Assembly (NCBI GenBank): GCA_007131465.1
Contig: SLQN01000408.1
Location: 1 to 9,412, forward strand
Length of the DNA stretch: 9,412 bases
Reading direction: 5' to 3'
From: Paracoccaceae bacterium
GTDB lineage: Bacteria; Pseudomonadota; Alphaproteobacteria; Rhodobacterales; Rhodobacteraceae
Of this stretch, positions 1 to 6,804 are shown in pieces. How positions within the stretch are numbered: position 1 is the first letter of the stretch; each line of letters opens with the position of its first letter. The position numbers and the translations under genes were made by a program. The notes below the pieces were generated by a model. That model worked only from the letters and a program-made list of their open reading frames with translations, made no database searches and had not been told where the DNA came from.

Positions 1-114
1 CTCAATGCGATGTCACCCGAGGACCGGCTGGCACTTGAACAGGGGCTGGCGGCATTGCAGCAGGTGATCGAGAGCGTGCCCGAAGAGGATGGCCCCCCTG
101 ACTATTCTGCGTGA
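1..114 (+). CDS. C-terminal end of a gene entering from the left; possible MarR-family regulator
   Basis: Frame 1 is open from the first base to a TGA at 112-114, giving 37 residues that end PPDYSA. The start lies outside the window. The tail contains an MSPEDR turn followed by a predicted amphipathic helix (LALEQGLAALQQVIESV) and an acidic, proline-containing end. That pattern, a short SPE-x-R turn followed by a Leu-rich helix, is what the C-terminal dimerisation helix of MarR-type regulators often looks like, but 37 residues cannot prove a family. It is the only plus-strand gene visible and converges on the AEC transporter gene with 18 bases between the stops. No hairpin terminator was seen in that gap. 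Being coding is likely because codon use fits the genome; the MarR label is an inference of low certainty. Confidence 0.5.
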   Translation, partial: LNAMSPEDRLALEQGLAALQQVIESVPEEDGPPDYSA

Positions 115-132
115 AGGCGCGCAAGCGTCCGG

Positions 133-1062
133 TCAGGGCAGGATCTGCAACCAGACCCAGCAGGTCACCATGACCCCCGCCGTCCCGATCAGCACCGATG
201 ACGCTGCCACTCGGCGCGCGCGGCCATAAATGTTGGCGAAGACATAGGCATTCATGCCCGGTGCCATCGCAGCCGTCACGACTGCCGAACGCAGGGCCTC
301 CGGACCCAGACCAAAGGCGCGCGCCAACCCATAGGTCAGCAGCGGGTGCACGACAAGCGACAGTGCGACGACATAGCTGATGGTGCGCAGATCGCCCTCG
401 GGCCGGTACAGATACAACACCCCGCCCAGACCGAACAGCGCCGCCGGCAATGCTGTGCGCGCCATCATGTCCAGCGCTTGATTCACCACGCCGGGCAATG
501 GCAGGCCGGTCAGGTTCACGAAAATCCCCAGTGCAATGCCGATGACCAGTGCATTTCGAAACATCGCGCTCAGGACCCGCGCGCCCAGATCGCGCAACCG
601 TCCGCCCCGGTTGCGGATCACCTCCATTGCGGTAATCCCCACAGCATAGCAGAAGGGCGAATGCACCGCGACGATCGCATAATTCGCCGCCAACGCATCC
701 GGCCCGTAGGCGCGTTCGGTAATCGGCAGGCCCAGAAGCACCGAATTGGAAAACAGCGCAACAAAACCGATTGCGACGCAATCTTCCCAGTCGCGCCCGA
801 ACAAAAGCCTTGCACCGCCGAAGGCAAGGGTGAAACTGATACTCGCCCCGGCATAGAAGCTGACCATCAACCGCCACTCGAATTCCTGCCCCAGATCCAG
901 CCGCGCGATGGCGACGAACAGCAGGCAGGGAATGGCAAAGGTCTGCGTGAACCAGACCACGCCATCGACCTGCGCATCGTTGATCAGGTTGCGCCAGCGC
1001 GCGACATAGCCAAAACCGATGACCAGAAAGACCGGCAGGATGACATCGGCCAGCGCCTGCAT
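133..1062 (-). CDS. AEC (auxin efflux carrier) family transporter
   Basis: A 309-residue, very hydrophobic protein with about ten predicted membrane helices in two halves, the usual AEC size. Family features seen: an N-terminal helix LPVFLVIGFGYVARWR (9-24), NSVLLGLPI (106-114) in the middle of the first half, TALPAALFGLGG (203-214), and APGMNAYVFA (267-276) close to the family's conserved proline/asparagine crossover helix. AEC proteins are secondary transporters of the inner membrane, with members linked to malonate or other organic anions; the substrate cannot be read from the sequence. The start ATG (1060-1062) lies 3 bases after the stop of the MBL hydrolase gene, so it is probably the last gene of the long operon and translated by coupling; no strong ribosome binding site is visible. 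Its link to cell-wall and replication genes may be only positional. Confidence 0.9.
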   Translation of the reverse strand: MQALADVILPVFLVIGFGYVARWRNLINDAQVDGVVWFTQTFAIPCLLFVAIARLDLGQEFEWRLMVSFYAGASISFTLAFGGARLLFGRDWEDCVAIGFVALFSNSVLLGLPITERAYGPDALAANYAIVAVHSPFCYAVGITAMEVIRNRGGRLRDLGARVLSAMFRNALVIGIALGIFVNLTGLPLPGVVNQALDMMARTALPAALFGLGGVLYLYRPEGDLRTISYVVALSLVVHPLLTYGLARAFGLGPEALRSAVVTAAMAPGMNAYVFANIYGRARRVAASSVLIGTAGVMVTCWVWLQILP

Positions 1063-1065
1063 CGC

Positions 1066-1863
1066 CTAGAGCGGCAGTGTCAGCACCAGCCCGTCATGGG
1101 CCGGAGTGACATTGTCCGGGGTCTCGGCGGTGACAGAGGCATAATCCAGATCGACATGCATGTTGGTCAGCACGGCCCGGCGGGGCCGGGCCTGGGCGAT
1201 CCAGTCCAGTGTCATGTCCAGATGTGCATGGGTCGGGTGTGGCTTGCGGCGCAGCGCATCCACGATCCAGATGTCCAGATCGTGCAGGAGCGGCCAGCTT
1301 TCGGGATAGATATGCACGACATCCGGCGTGTAGGCCAGCGTGCCGATGCGGAACCCCAGCGCGTCGATGCTGCCATGATTCAGGCGCATCGGATGCAGGG
1401 TCAGCGGGCCGCCCGCCCCGGTGATCGTCAGCGCGCCATCAATCGTGTGCATGTCCAGAATCGGCGGGTAGGGTGACCCCGCGGGCTGCGAAAAGGCATA
1501 ACCGAAACGCGCATAAAGCGCGTCCTGTGTCGGCCCGTCCGCCCAGACAGGCAGCCTTTCGCGGGTGTTGAAGACAAGTTGCCGGAGATCATCGATCCCG
1601 TGGACATGATCGGCATGCGAATGGGTGAAGACCACGGCATCCAGACGCCCGATCCCGGCATCGAGAAGCTGCGCGCGCATGTCGGGCGAGGTGTCGATCA
1701 GAACCTGTGTGCGCCCGGCATCGCTGATCCGTTCCAGCAGCAGCGAACAGCGGCGACGCGCGTTGCGTGGATCGGTGGGATCGCAATCGCCCCAGTGCCC
1801 GCCCAGACGCGGCACACCGCCCGAGGACCCGCAGCCAAGGATCGTGGCGCGCAATTCCGCCAT
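1066..1863 (-). CDS. MBL-fold metallo-hydrolase, PhnP-like
   Basis: A 265-residue metallo-beta-lactamase-fold hydrolase. The metal-binding signature HSHADH is at 81-86, with later candidate ligands H163 (LNHGS), D181 (YTPD) and H236 (NMHVD). The N-terminus has GCGSSGGVP (10-18) followed by C27 and C39 in an Arg-rich stretch, as in the PhnP subgroup (phosphoribosyl cyclic phosphodiesterase and relatives). No phn genes are nearby, so a role in phosphonate breakdown is not supported; the natural substrate is probably a cyclic or diester phosphate, by family inference. The frame stays open upstream into tatD, but MAEL is chosen because its ATG overlaps the tatD stop by one base (TGATG), GGAAGG lies 7 bases upstream (1871-1876), and the family fold begins right there. 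The tatD-MBL pairing is common in alphaproteobacteria and suggests a related nucleic-acid or nucleotide clean-up role. Confidence 0.9.
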   Translation of the reverse strand: MAELRATILGCGSSGGVPRLGGHWGDCDPTDPRNARRRCSLLLERISDAGRTQVLIDTSPDMRAQLLDAGIGRLDAVVFTHSHADHVHGIDDLRQLVFNTRERLPVWADGPTQDALYARFGYAFSQPAGSPYPPILDMHTIDGALTITGAGGPLTLHPMRLNHGSIDALGFRIGTLAYTPDVVHIYPESWPLLHDLDIWIVDALRRKPHPTHAHLDMTLDWIAQARPRRAVLTNMHVDLDYASVTAETPDNVTPAHDGLVLTLPL

Positions 1864-2648
1864 CAGGCGGCCTTCCGGAACAGCCGGTCGAAATTCGCTG
1901 ATGTCAGGGCGGCGAATTCGGGCAGGTCCATGCCAAAGACCTCGGCGCCCACTTTCGCGGTATGCACCGTGAAGGCCGGTTCGTTGCGCCGCCCACGATG
2001 GGGCGGCGGGGCCAGATAGGGCGCGTCGGTCTCCACAAGGATGCGCTCGGGCGGGGCAGCGCGGAAGATCGCGCGCAACGCGTCGCTGCGGGGGAAGGCG
2101 GCGATACCGGACATGGACAGATAGAAGCCCAGATCCAGCGCGGCCCGGGCCAGTTCCGCGCCGGACGAAAAGCAATGCATCACGCAGTCAAAGGCCCCGG
2201 CGCGGTGTTCCTCGGTCAGGATGCGCGCCATGTCATTGTCTGCGTCGCGGGCATGGATGATCAGCGGCAGCCCGGTCTGGCGCGCGGCCTCGATATGGAT
2301 GCGGAGGCTTTCGATCTGCACCTCCCGGCTGTCCGATGTGTAGTGATAATCCAGCCCGGATTCGCCGATGCCCACCATGCGCGGATGTGCGGCCAGCGCC
2401 ACCAGATCGGCCACGCTGGCCATCGGTTCCGCCGCCACGCTCATCGGGTGGGTTCCGGCAGCGAAGAACACGCCCGCATGCGCCTCGGCGATGGCGCGCA
2501 CCTGCGCCACTTCGCGCAGTTTGGTACAGATCGTGACCATGCGCGTCACCCCGGCGGCATGGGCGCGGGCGATCACCGCATCCAGTTCGCCCGCAAGCTG
2601 GGGGAAATCCAGATGGCAATGGCTGTCAACGATCTGGGGCAGGGACAT
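1863..2648 (-). CDS. TatD-family metal-dependent hydrolase (YcfH-like DNase)
   Basis: A 261-residue TIM-barrel amidohydrolase-superfamily protein of normal TatD length. Metal and catalytic residues are all in place: HCH (H10, H12) with D14, E96 in GIGESGLD, H132 in IIHARD, H158 in VMHCF, and D208 in ETDAPYL. TatD proteins are magnesium-dependent nucleases; some act as 3'-5' exonucleases and some in D-aminoacyl-tRNA or oxidative DNA damage clean-up. The start is the ATG at 2646-2648, preceded by GGAGA (2653-2657); the open frame runs much further upstream, but only as antisense-free overlap with holB. It follows holB after 22 bases. The tmk-holB-tatD order matches tmk-holB-ycfH of Escherichia coli, which identifies it as the YcfH-type paralogue rather than the TatABC-linked one. 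Confidence 0.93.
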   Translation of the reverse strand: MSLPQIVDSHCHLDFPQLAGELDAVIARAHAAGVTRMVTICTKLREVAQVRAIAEAHAGVFFAAGTHPMSVAAEPMASVADLVALAAHPRMVGIGESGLDYHYTSDSREVQIESLRIHIEAARQTGLPLIIHARDADNDMARILTEEHRAGAFDCVMHCFSSGAELARAALDLGFYLSMSGIAAFPRSDALRAIFRAAPPERILVETDAPYLAPPPHRGRRNEPAFTVHTAKVGAEVFGMDLPEFAALTSANFDRLFRKAA

Positions 2649-2670
2649 TGGGTCTCCGGCTGCTGGGGGA

Positions 2671-3780
2671 TCAGAGGAACTTGCGCGCCTCGGCTTCGGT
2701 CTGCAACACCATATCAAGCACCAGCGCGGCAGGGTCAAGATTGACTGCGCGGCCATGACGCGCGCGCGCGCCAAGCTGCTGTCCAAGTGCTGCATAAGCG
2801 CGGGCCGCCTGTGGATGCGGGGCCAGCCGGGCAAAGAGCGCGGCCTCGCCCGGCGCGGCCTCGGGGCCTGCGCCCAGGATACCGGCCCGCGCCAGCCGCG
2901 CCATGAACAGATCAAACAGCGACAGGACCATGCTGAAACGGGCCTCATTGGGCTTGCCTGCCGTGCTTTCGGCAAGCCTGAGCGCGGCCTGACGGTCGAC
3001 CTGCGGCACCCCGTGAAACAGGCTGACAAGGTTGCCATAAATCTCGGCCCCGCCGCCCTCGGCCAGTGTGATCGCCGCCCCGACCGAGCCGCCGGAAAGC
3101 TGCGCCAGCGCCGCTCCCTCATCGCTTACTCCGGCTTGCAAAAGGGCGGCGGCCAGATCTTCGGCACCCAGCGGATGCAGGCGCAATTCGCGGCAGCGCG
3201 ACCGGATCGTCGGCAGCAGCCGCGAGGGCTGATGCGCAACAAGCAGCAGGACCGCCTTGTCGGGTGGTTCTTCCAGCGCCTTGAGCAGCGCATTGGCCGC
3301 GTTGGGGTTCATCTCGTCGGCGGCATCGATGATCACCACCCGCCGCCCGCCATCGGGCGCGCTGAGGCCGAAAAACCCCTGCAGCCTACGCATCACATCC
3401 ACGGTGATGTCGCGCCGCAGATTGCCCTTGTCATCATGCCCCCGACGCAGCACCAAAAGCCCCCCATCCGCGCCCGCGCGCACCCGGCGGGCAACAGGAT
3501 GGTCTTCGGGAACATCCAGCGACGCGGGCGGTGGCGGGGCGAACATGCCGCCATCATCCGCCGGAGTTGCCAGCAGGAACCGGGCGAGTTTCCACGCCAG
3601 CGTCGCCTTGCCCACCCCGCGCGGCCCCGAGATCAGCCAGCCATGATGCAGCCGACCGGAATTGAAAGCCTGCAGAAAGCGCGCCTCGGCGTCTTCATGG
3701 CCGAACAGCCGGGCGGTTTCGCGCGGGTGCGGAGCCGCGTCGATCTGGTCGGGCTGGGGCAGCTCGGCCAGATCGGTCAT
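2671..3780 (-). CDS. holB: DNA polymerase III subunit delta'
   Basis: A 369-residue AAA+ clamp-loader subunit. It acts in the cytoplasm with delta and tau/gamma to load the beta clamp on primed DNA. Visible motifs: P-loop GPRGVGKAT (52-60), Walker-B-like VVIIDAADEM (148-157), the sensor-region ALLKALEEPP (164-173) and the SRC motif TIRSRC (191-196), whose Arg is the trans-acting finger. After these come the lid and C-terminal collar helices (about 205-369). Unlike the Escherichia coli protein it has no four-cysteine zinc module; the insert at about 74-118 is rich in Pro, Asp and Gly and the only Cys is in SRC. The initiating ATG overlaps the tmk stop by four bases (ATGA at 3777-3780), implying translational coupling. 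The longer-than-usual N-terminal lead (about 25 residues before the first helix) is usual in alphaproteobacteria. Confidence 0.93.
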   Translation of the reverse strand: MTDLAELPQPDQIDAAPHPRETARLFGHEDAEARFLQAFNSGRLHHGWLISGPRGVGKATLAWKLARFLLATPADDGGMFAPPPPASLDVPEDHPVARRVRAGADGGLLVLRRGHDDKGNLRRDITVDVMRRLQGFFGLSAPDGGRRVVIIDAADEMNPNAANALLKALEEPPDKAVLLLVAHQPSRLLPTIRSRCRELRLHPLGAEDLAAALLQAGVSDEGAALAQLSGGSVGAAITLAEGGGAEIYGNLVSLFHGVPQVDRQAALRLAESTAGKPNEARFSMVLSLFDLFMARLARAGILGAGPEAAPGEAALFARLAPHPQAARAYAALGQQLGARARHGRAVNLDPAALVLDMVLQTEAEARKFL

Positions 3781-4439
3781 GCCGCGCGCGCCGCCATCCA
3801 GCGCTGCATCTGCGCCGCGATCCCGGTGCTGACCTCGGCCATGGCGCGCGCGCCGTCGATCACGCGCATGCGGTCGGGCTCGGCCGCTGCAAGTTCCAGA
3901 AACCCCGCGCGCAGGCGCTGCTGGAAGCCCAGCCCCAGATCCTCGAACCGGTCCTCGCCCGAGCGGCGTGCAAGCCCACGGGCCAGCGCGTCGCCCGGGT
4001 CCATGTCGATCACGAAGGTCAGGTCAGGCTCCAACCCGATGACCAGTGCGTGCAACTGGTCCACAAGCGGGCGCAGGCTGGCGCGCGCAGCACCCTGATA
4101 GACGCGGGTCGAATCGGCAAACCGGTCCGAGATCACGATCCGGCCTGCATCCAGCGCAGGCTGGATCGTCCGCTCCAGATGGTCGCGCCGCGCAGCGTTG
4201 AACAGCAGGATTTCCGTCTCCGGGGACCAGCGGTCAGGGTCGCCCTCGACCAGCAGGCGACGAATCGCCTCGGCCCCGTCCGCGCCGCCCGGTTCGCGCG
4301 TCAGCACGATCTCATGGCCTGCGCGGCGCAGCGTATCGGCCAGCGCGCGCGCCTGGGTGGATTTGCCGGACCCGTCGATCCCCTCGAAACTGACAAAGAT
4401 GCCGCTGGCCCTGTTTCCCCTGTCTTTTCCGGCCTGCAT
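3777..4439 (-). CDS. tmk: Thymidylate kinase (dTMP kinase)
   Basis: A 220-residue P-loop kinase that phosphorylates dTMP to dTDP with ATP, the step feeding dTTP to replication. Motifs: P-loop EGIDGSGKST (19-28), TREPGG (47-52) for substrate binding, DRFADST (105-111) as the DR[FY] motif, and an Arg-rich lid LARRSGEDRFE (156-166). Absence of the extra basic P-loop residue together with Arg residues in the lid points to the bacterial type II form. About 12 polar residues precede the first beta strand; no better internal start was found. Translation begins 2 bases after the stop of the carboxypeptidase gene (TGACCATG), with no clear ribosome binding site, so it probably depends on coupling. It overlaps holB by four bases. 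Confidence 0.95.
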   Translation of the reverse strand: MQAGKDRGNRASGIFVSFEGIDGSGKSTQARALADTLRRAGHEIVLTREPGGADGAEAIRRLLVEGDPDRWSPETEILLFNAARRDHLERTIQPALDAGRIVISDRFADSTRVYQGAARASLRPLVDQLHALVIGLEPDLTFVIDMDPGDALARGLARRSGEDRFEDLGLGFQQRLRAGFLELAAAEPDRMRVIDGARAMAEVSTGIAAQMQRWMAARAA

Positions 4440-4441
4440 GG

Positions 4442-5623
4442 TCAGTTCATCGCGTCGCGCGCGCGGCCCATGACCATGTCCATAAGGCGCTGCGCCGAAG
4501 CCTGCGCGCGCACGGCAAAACCGCCCTCGAGCACATCCGCCCCGGCCACCAGTGGCAGGCGAACCTCGCCCAGATCGGGGATGTCGACGATCAACATGCC
4601 CAGCGTATCGCCCGCGACAATCGGGGCGGGCAGGGGGCTGTCATAGACGACCCGGCCTTGCAGGTCGCGCGGGCCGATGGCTGGAACCAGAACCTCTGTC
4701 CGATCGGCCAGGACCAGGGGCACGCTGCGTTCCGCGCCCAGCCAGACCGGGGCCGTGGCCATTACCTGCCCGGGCGCGCCGACACTGACCTTGGCGAACT
4801 GGCGAAACGCCCAGTTGATGATCGCCTCGGCCTCCTGCACGCGGGCACGCTCGCTCTCCAGCCCGCCAAAGGCGAAGACGATGCGCCGGTCGCCCTGCCG
4901 GACGGACCCGGTCAGCGAATAGCCCGCCGCCGAGGTGAAACCGGTCTTCAGCCCGTCCAGTCCGATGCCTGCGCCCAGAAGCGGCACGCGGTTGGGCTGG
5001 GTGATGCCGTTCCAGGTGAATTCCGGCTCTGACAGATACGGGTAATATTGCGGATATTCGGTGATGATATGTTGGGCCAGAATGCCAAGATCACGCTTGG
5101 ACATCAGGTGGTCGGGATGCGGCCAGCCCGAGGAATTGGCCAGCGTCGTGTTGCGCATGCCCAGTTCGCGCGCGCGGCGGGTGGCGAGTTGGGCAAAGGC
5201 CTCTTCCGTGCCTGCCAGCCCTTCGGCCACCACCACTGTCGCATCATTGCCCGAATGCACGGCGATGCCGCGGATCAGGTCTTCGGCGGTGGGCCGGTCG
5301 CGGGTTTCAAGAAACATGCGCGAGCCGCCCATCTGATGCGCCCGTTCGGACACCGTGAACGGGGTGTCCATCGCCATGCGCCCGTCCTCGATGGCCTCGA
5401 ACAGCATCAGGAGCGTCATCAGCTTGGACATCGAGGCTGGCGGCAAGGGCACATCGGCGGCCTTGTCCATCAGCACCAGCCCTGTGGAGAGATCGCGCAC
5501 ATAGGCCGAGGTCGCGCGGGTCTCGAAACCACCCACGGCTTGTGACACGGCAGGCGCTGCGACTGACATGGCGGCAAAGCATGCCACCAATGCTGTCACG
5601 GCCCGACGAAACGCTGTTCGCAT
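4442..5623 (-). CDS. D-alanyl-D-alanine carboxypeptidase, PBP5/6 type (serine DD-peptidase)
   Basis: A 393-residue periplasmic penicillin-binding protein that removes the terminal D-Ala from peptidoglycan pentapeptides. The N-terminal signal peptide (MRTAFRR, then a hydrophobic Ala-rich core) is probably cut near the SQA at 27-29. The three catalytic motifs are intact: SMSK (S64 nucleophile, K67), SGN (124-126) and KTG (226-228). Residues about 275-370 fit the beta-rich PBP5 C-terminal domain, and the last 20 or so (QRLMDMVMGRARDAMN end) could form the amphipathic helix that anchors such enzymes to the outer face of the inner membrane. A strong ribosome binding site, GGGGGAAAG, lies just upstream (5628-5636). 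It follows the SPOR lipoprotein gene after 21 bases. This is the dacA/dacC class; which of those names applies cannot be told from the sequence. Confidence 0.95.
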   Translation of the reverse strand: MRTAFRRAVTALVACFAAMSVAAPAVSQAVGGFETRATSAYVRDLSTGLVLMDKAADVPLPPASMSKLMTLLMLFEAIEDGRMAMDTPFTVSERAHQMGGSRMFLETRDRPTAEDLIRGIAVHSGNDATVVVAEGLAGTEEAFAQLATRRARELGMRNTTLANSSGWPHPDHLMSKRDLGILAQHIITEYPQYYPYLSEPEFTWNGITQPNRVPLLGAGIGLDGLKTGFTSAAGYSLTGSVRQGDRRIVFAFGGLESERARVQEAEAIINWAFRQFAKVSVGAPGQVMATAPVWLGAERSVPLVLADRTEVLVPAIGPRDLQGRVVYDSPLPAPIVAGDTLGMLIVDIPDLGEVRLPLVAGADVLEGGFAVRAQASAQRLMDMVMGRARDAMN

Positions 5624-5644
5624 CTGGCTTTCCCCCGGATCAGT

Positions 5645-6604
5645 TCAGCGGCGCACCGCATAGGCATCATTAAAGCCCAGCGACTTGACGCGCGCAAGCA
5701 TCTGGCGCTGCGCGGCGTCGGTTTGTGCGGGGCCGACCACGACGCGCCAGAAAGCGTTGCCCTGTGCGCTGCCCTCCACCACGCGTGCCGAAAGGCCCGC
5801 AGACCCGGCCATGCGTTCGGCGTTGCGGGCATTTTCCTCGACGCTGAAGATGCCTAGCTGGATGAAGGGACGTTCCAGGGCGCTTGGCGCAGCCGCCGGG
5901 GCGGGCTGTTGCGCTGTGGCGGGCGGCGGGGTTTCGGCGGCTTCGGTTGGGGCGTCGATCTCTGTGGCGGTGATCGTCTCGGCACTTGGCGCAGGCTGTG
6001 CCGTGCGCCCGCCGCCGCCGAACAGGCGCGACAGGAACCCGCCACGCGGCGCTTGCTGCGGTTCAGCCTCGGGGGCTTGGGGCATGGCCGGATCCGAGGG
6101 TTGCGGCCCCTCGGCGGCTTCGGGCGCAGGTTGCGCGTCGCGCACCGTGTCCACGCTCTCATCAGGGGCAGGCGCAGCGGCCGCGACTTCCTCGGTGCGC
6201 AGGGCCACGACTTCGATCATGGTGGGCGCACCGGCAAGCACCTCCAGCACATTCGCCGCCTCGCCCGATATCTGGAAGGCCGGGCCGGGATTCATGCGTT
6301 CCCGCCGGAACAGCGCGCCGACAGTATCGCGCCCGGTTTCGATATTGCGGATGATGACACGTTCCGGCGTGGTCGCCTCCGGATGCGCGACCCAGACCCC
6401 GCCAAGCGAAGGCCGGCCATCCCAGAGCCCGGTTTCGCGCCGCGAAAATGCCTGCGGGTCTTCCACATCGCGCTCGGTCACCTGGCCACCACGATTGGCG
6501 GCCCGCTCACCCTGATTTGTGGACGTGACGCCATCGGTGCAGCCGGCAAGGCCCACACAAAAAACGAGCCCGAGGCCCAGAACCTGATACCTGACGCGAC
6601 GCAT
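5645..6604 (-). CDS. SPOR-domain lipoprotein with a degenerate RlpA-like domain
   Basis: A 319-residue lipoprotein. The signal peptide ends in lipobox LAGC (19-22), so C22 should be lipidated. The C-terminal SPOR domain (about 244-319, starting FIQLGIFSVEENA) would bind glycan strands stripped of stem peptides, typically at the septum. The middle (about 58-135) resembles the double-psi beta-barrel of RlpA: AHP (73-75), RVIIRNIETG (82-91), GP (107-108), then an IS-x-x-AA helix and a closing beta strand, with spacing matching RlpA. The RlpA DRGP motif is replaced by Arg-rich FRRER (99-103), so lytic activity is doubtful. Between the two domains lies a long Ala/Pro/Glu-rich linker (138-243) broken by RGGFLSRLFGGGG (187-199). 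A ribosome binding site GAGAGAGG (6609-6616) supports the start. First gene of the operon, next to a DD-carboxypeptidase as rlpA is next to dacA in Escherichia coli. The SPOR and lipoprotein calls are firm; RlpA kinship is inference from memory of the family. Confidence 0.88.
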   Translation of the reverse strand: MRRVRYQVLGLGLVFCVGLAGCTDGVTSTNQGERAANRGGQVTERDVEDPQAFSRRETGLWDGRPSLGGVWVAHPEATTPERVIIRNIETGRDTVGALFRRERMNPGPAFQISGEAANVLEVLAGAPTMIEVVALRTEEVAAAAPAPDESVDTVRDAQPAPEAAEGPQPSDPAMPQAPEAEPQQAPRGGFLSRLFGGGGRTAQPAPSAETITATEIDAPTEAAETPPPATAQQPAPAAAPSALERPFIQLGIFSVEENARNAERMAGSAGLSARVVEGSAQGNAFWRVVVGPAQTDAAQRQMLARVKSLGFNDAYAVRR

Positions 6605-6804
6605 TCTGCCTCTCTCGTTGCATCCAGCCCGTCCTGATCTGATGTCAGGTTGTCACAGTTTCAGGCTGCTGTCTGTTTTCTATACACCATCTTGCACCCT
6701 TCGACAGCCCGAAATGCGGATCAGGCGCGGCTTCGCCCATGTGTTGACACGACTGTGAAACACAGGTGCGACTGCGGGTTTCATGGCAGCGCGCCCCCCG
6801 GCGG
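6605..6804 (-). promoter_or_regulatory. Leader/promoter region of the seven-gene operon
   Basis: This 200-base gap lies between the M48 peptidase stop and the first gene of the operon, both on the minus strand, so it should contain the operon promoter. The best sigma70-like pair on the minus strand is CTGTCG (6702-6707) and TATAGA (6679-6684) with a 17-base spacer; it matches the consensus poorly. Upstream of it are two small inverted repeats, CTGTG-AAA-CACAG (6753-6765) and GTGT-TG-ACAC (6741-6750), which could be an operator or chance. No rho-independent terminator for the M48 gene was recognised. The region is slightly less GC-rich than the genes around it. No open frame here looks coding. 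Confidence 0.4.

Noticed and set aside
346..1476. A 376-codon plus-strand open frame opposite the AEC and MBL genes
   Set aside because: The translation is full of His, Gln, Arg and Asp with no hydrophobic core, typical of a reverse-strand shadow in GC-rich DNA, and the opposite strand encodes recognised proteins.
1864..2175. Longer N-terminus for the MBL hydrolase reaching into tatD
   Set aside because: The extra sequence is out-of-frame tatD DNA with low-complexity Arg/Pro/Gly content; the ATG at 1863 has a ribosome binding site and begins exactly where the fold starts.
2649..3122. Longer N-terminus for the TatD protein reaching into holB
   Set aside because: The extension overlaps most of the holB C-terminus and looks non-coding; MSLPQIVDSHCH has an upstream GGAGA and matches the usual TatD beginning.
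2368..4098. A 576-codon plus-strand open frame opposite holB and tmk
   Set aside because: It is antisense to two genes with clear catalytic motifs, its composition is Arg/Ala/Gln-rich as expected for a GC-rich shadow frame, and it has no recognisable domain.
6744..6749. Perfect TTGACA on the plus strand in the 6605-6804 gap
   Set aside because: No acceptable -10 box follows at 16-18 bases, and no plus-strand gene lies downstream.
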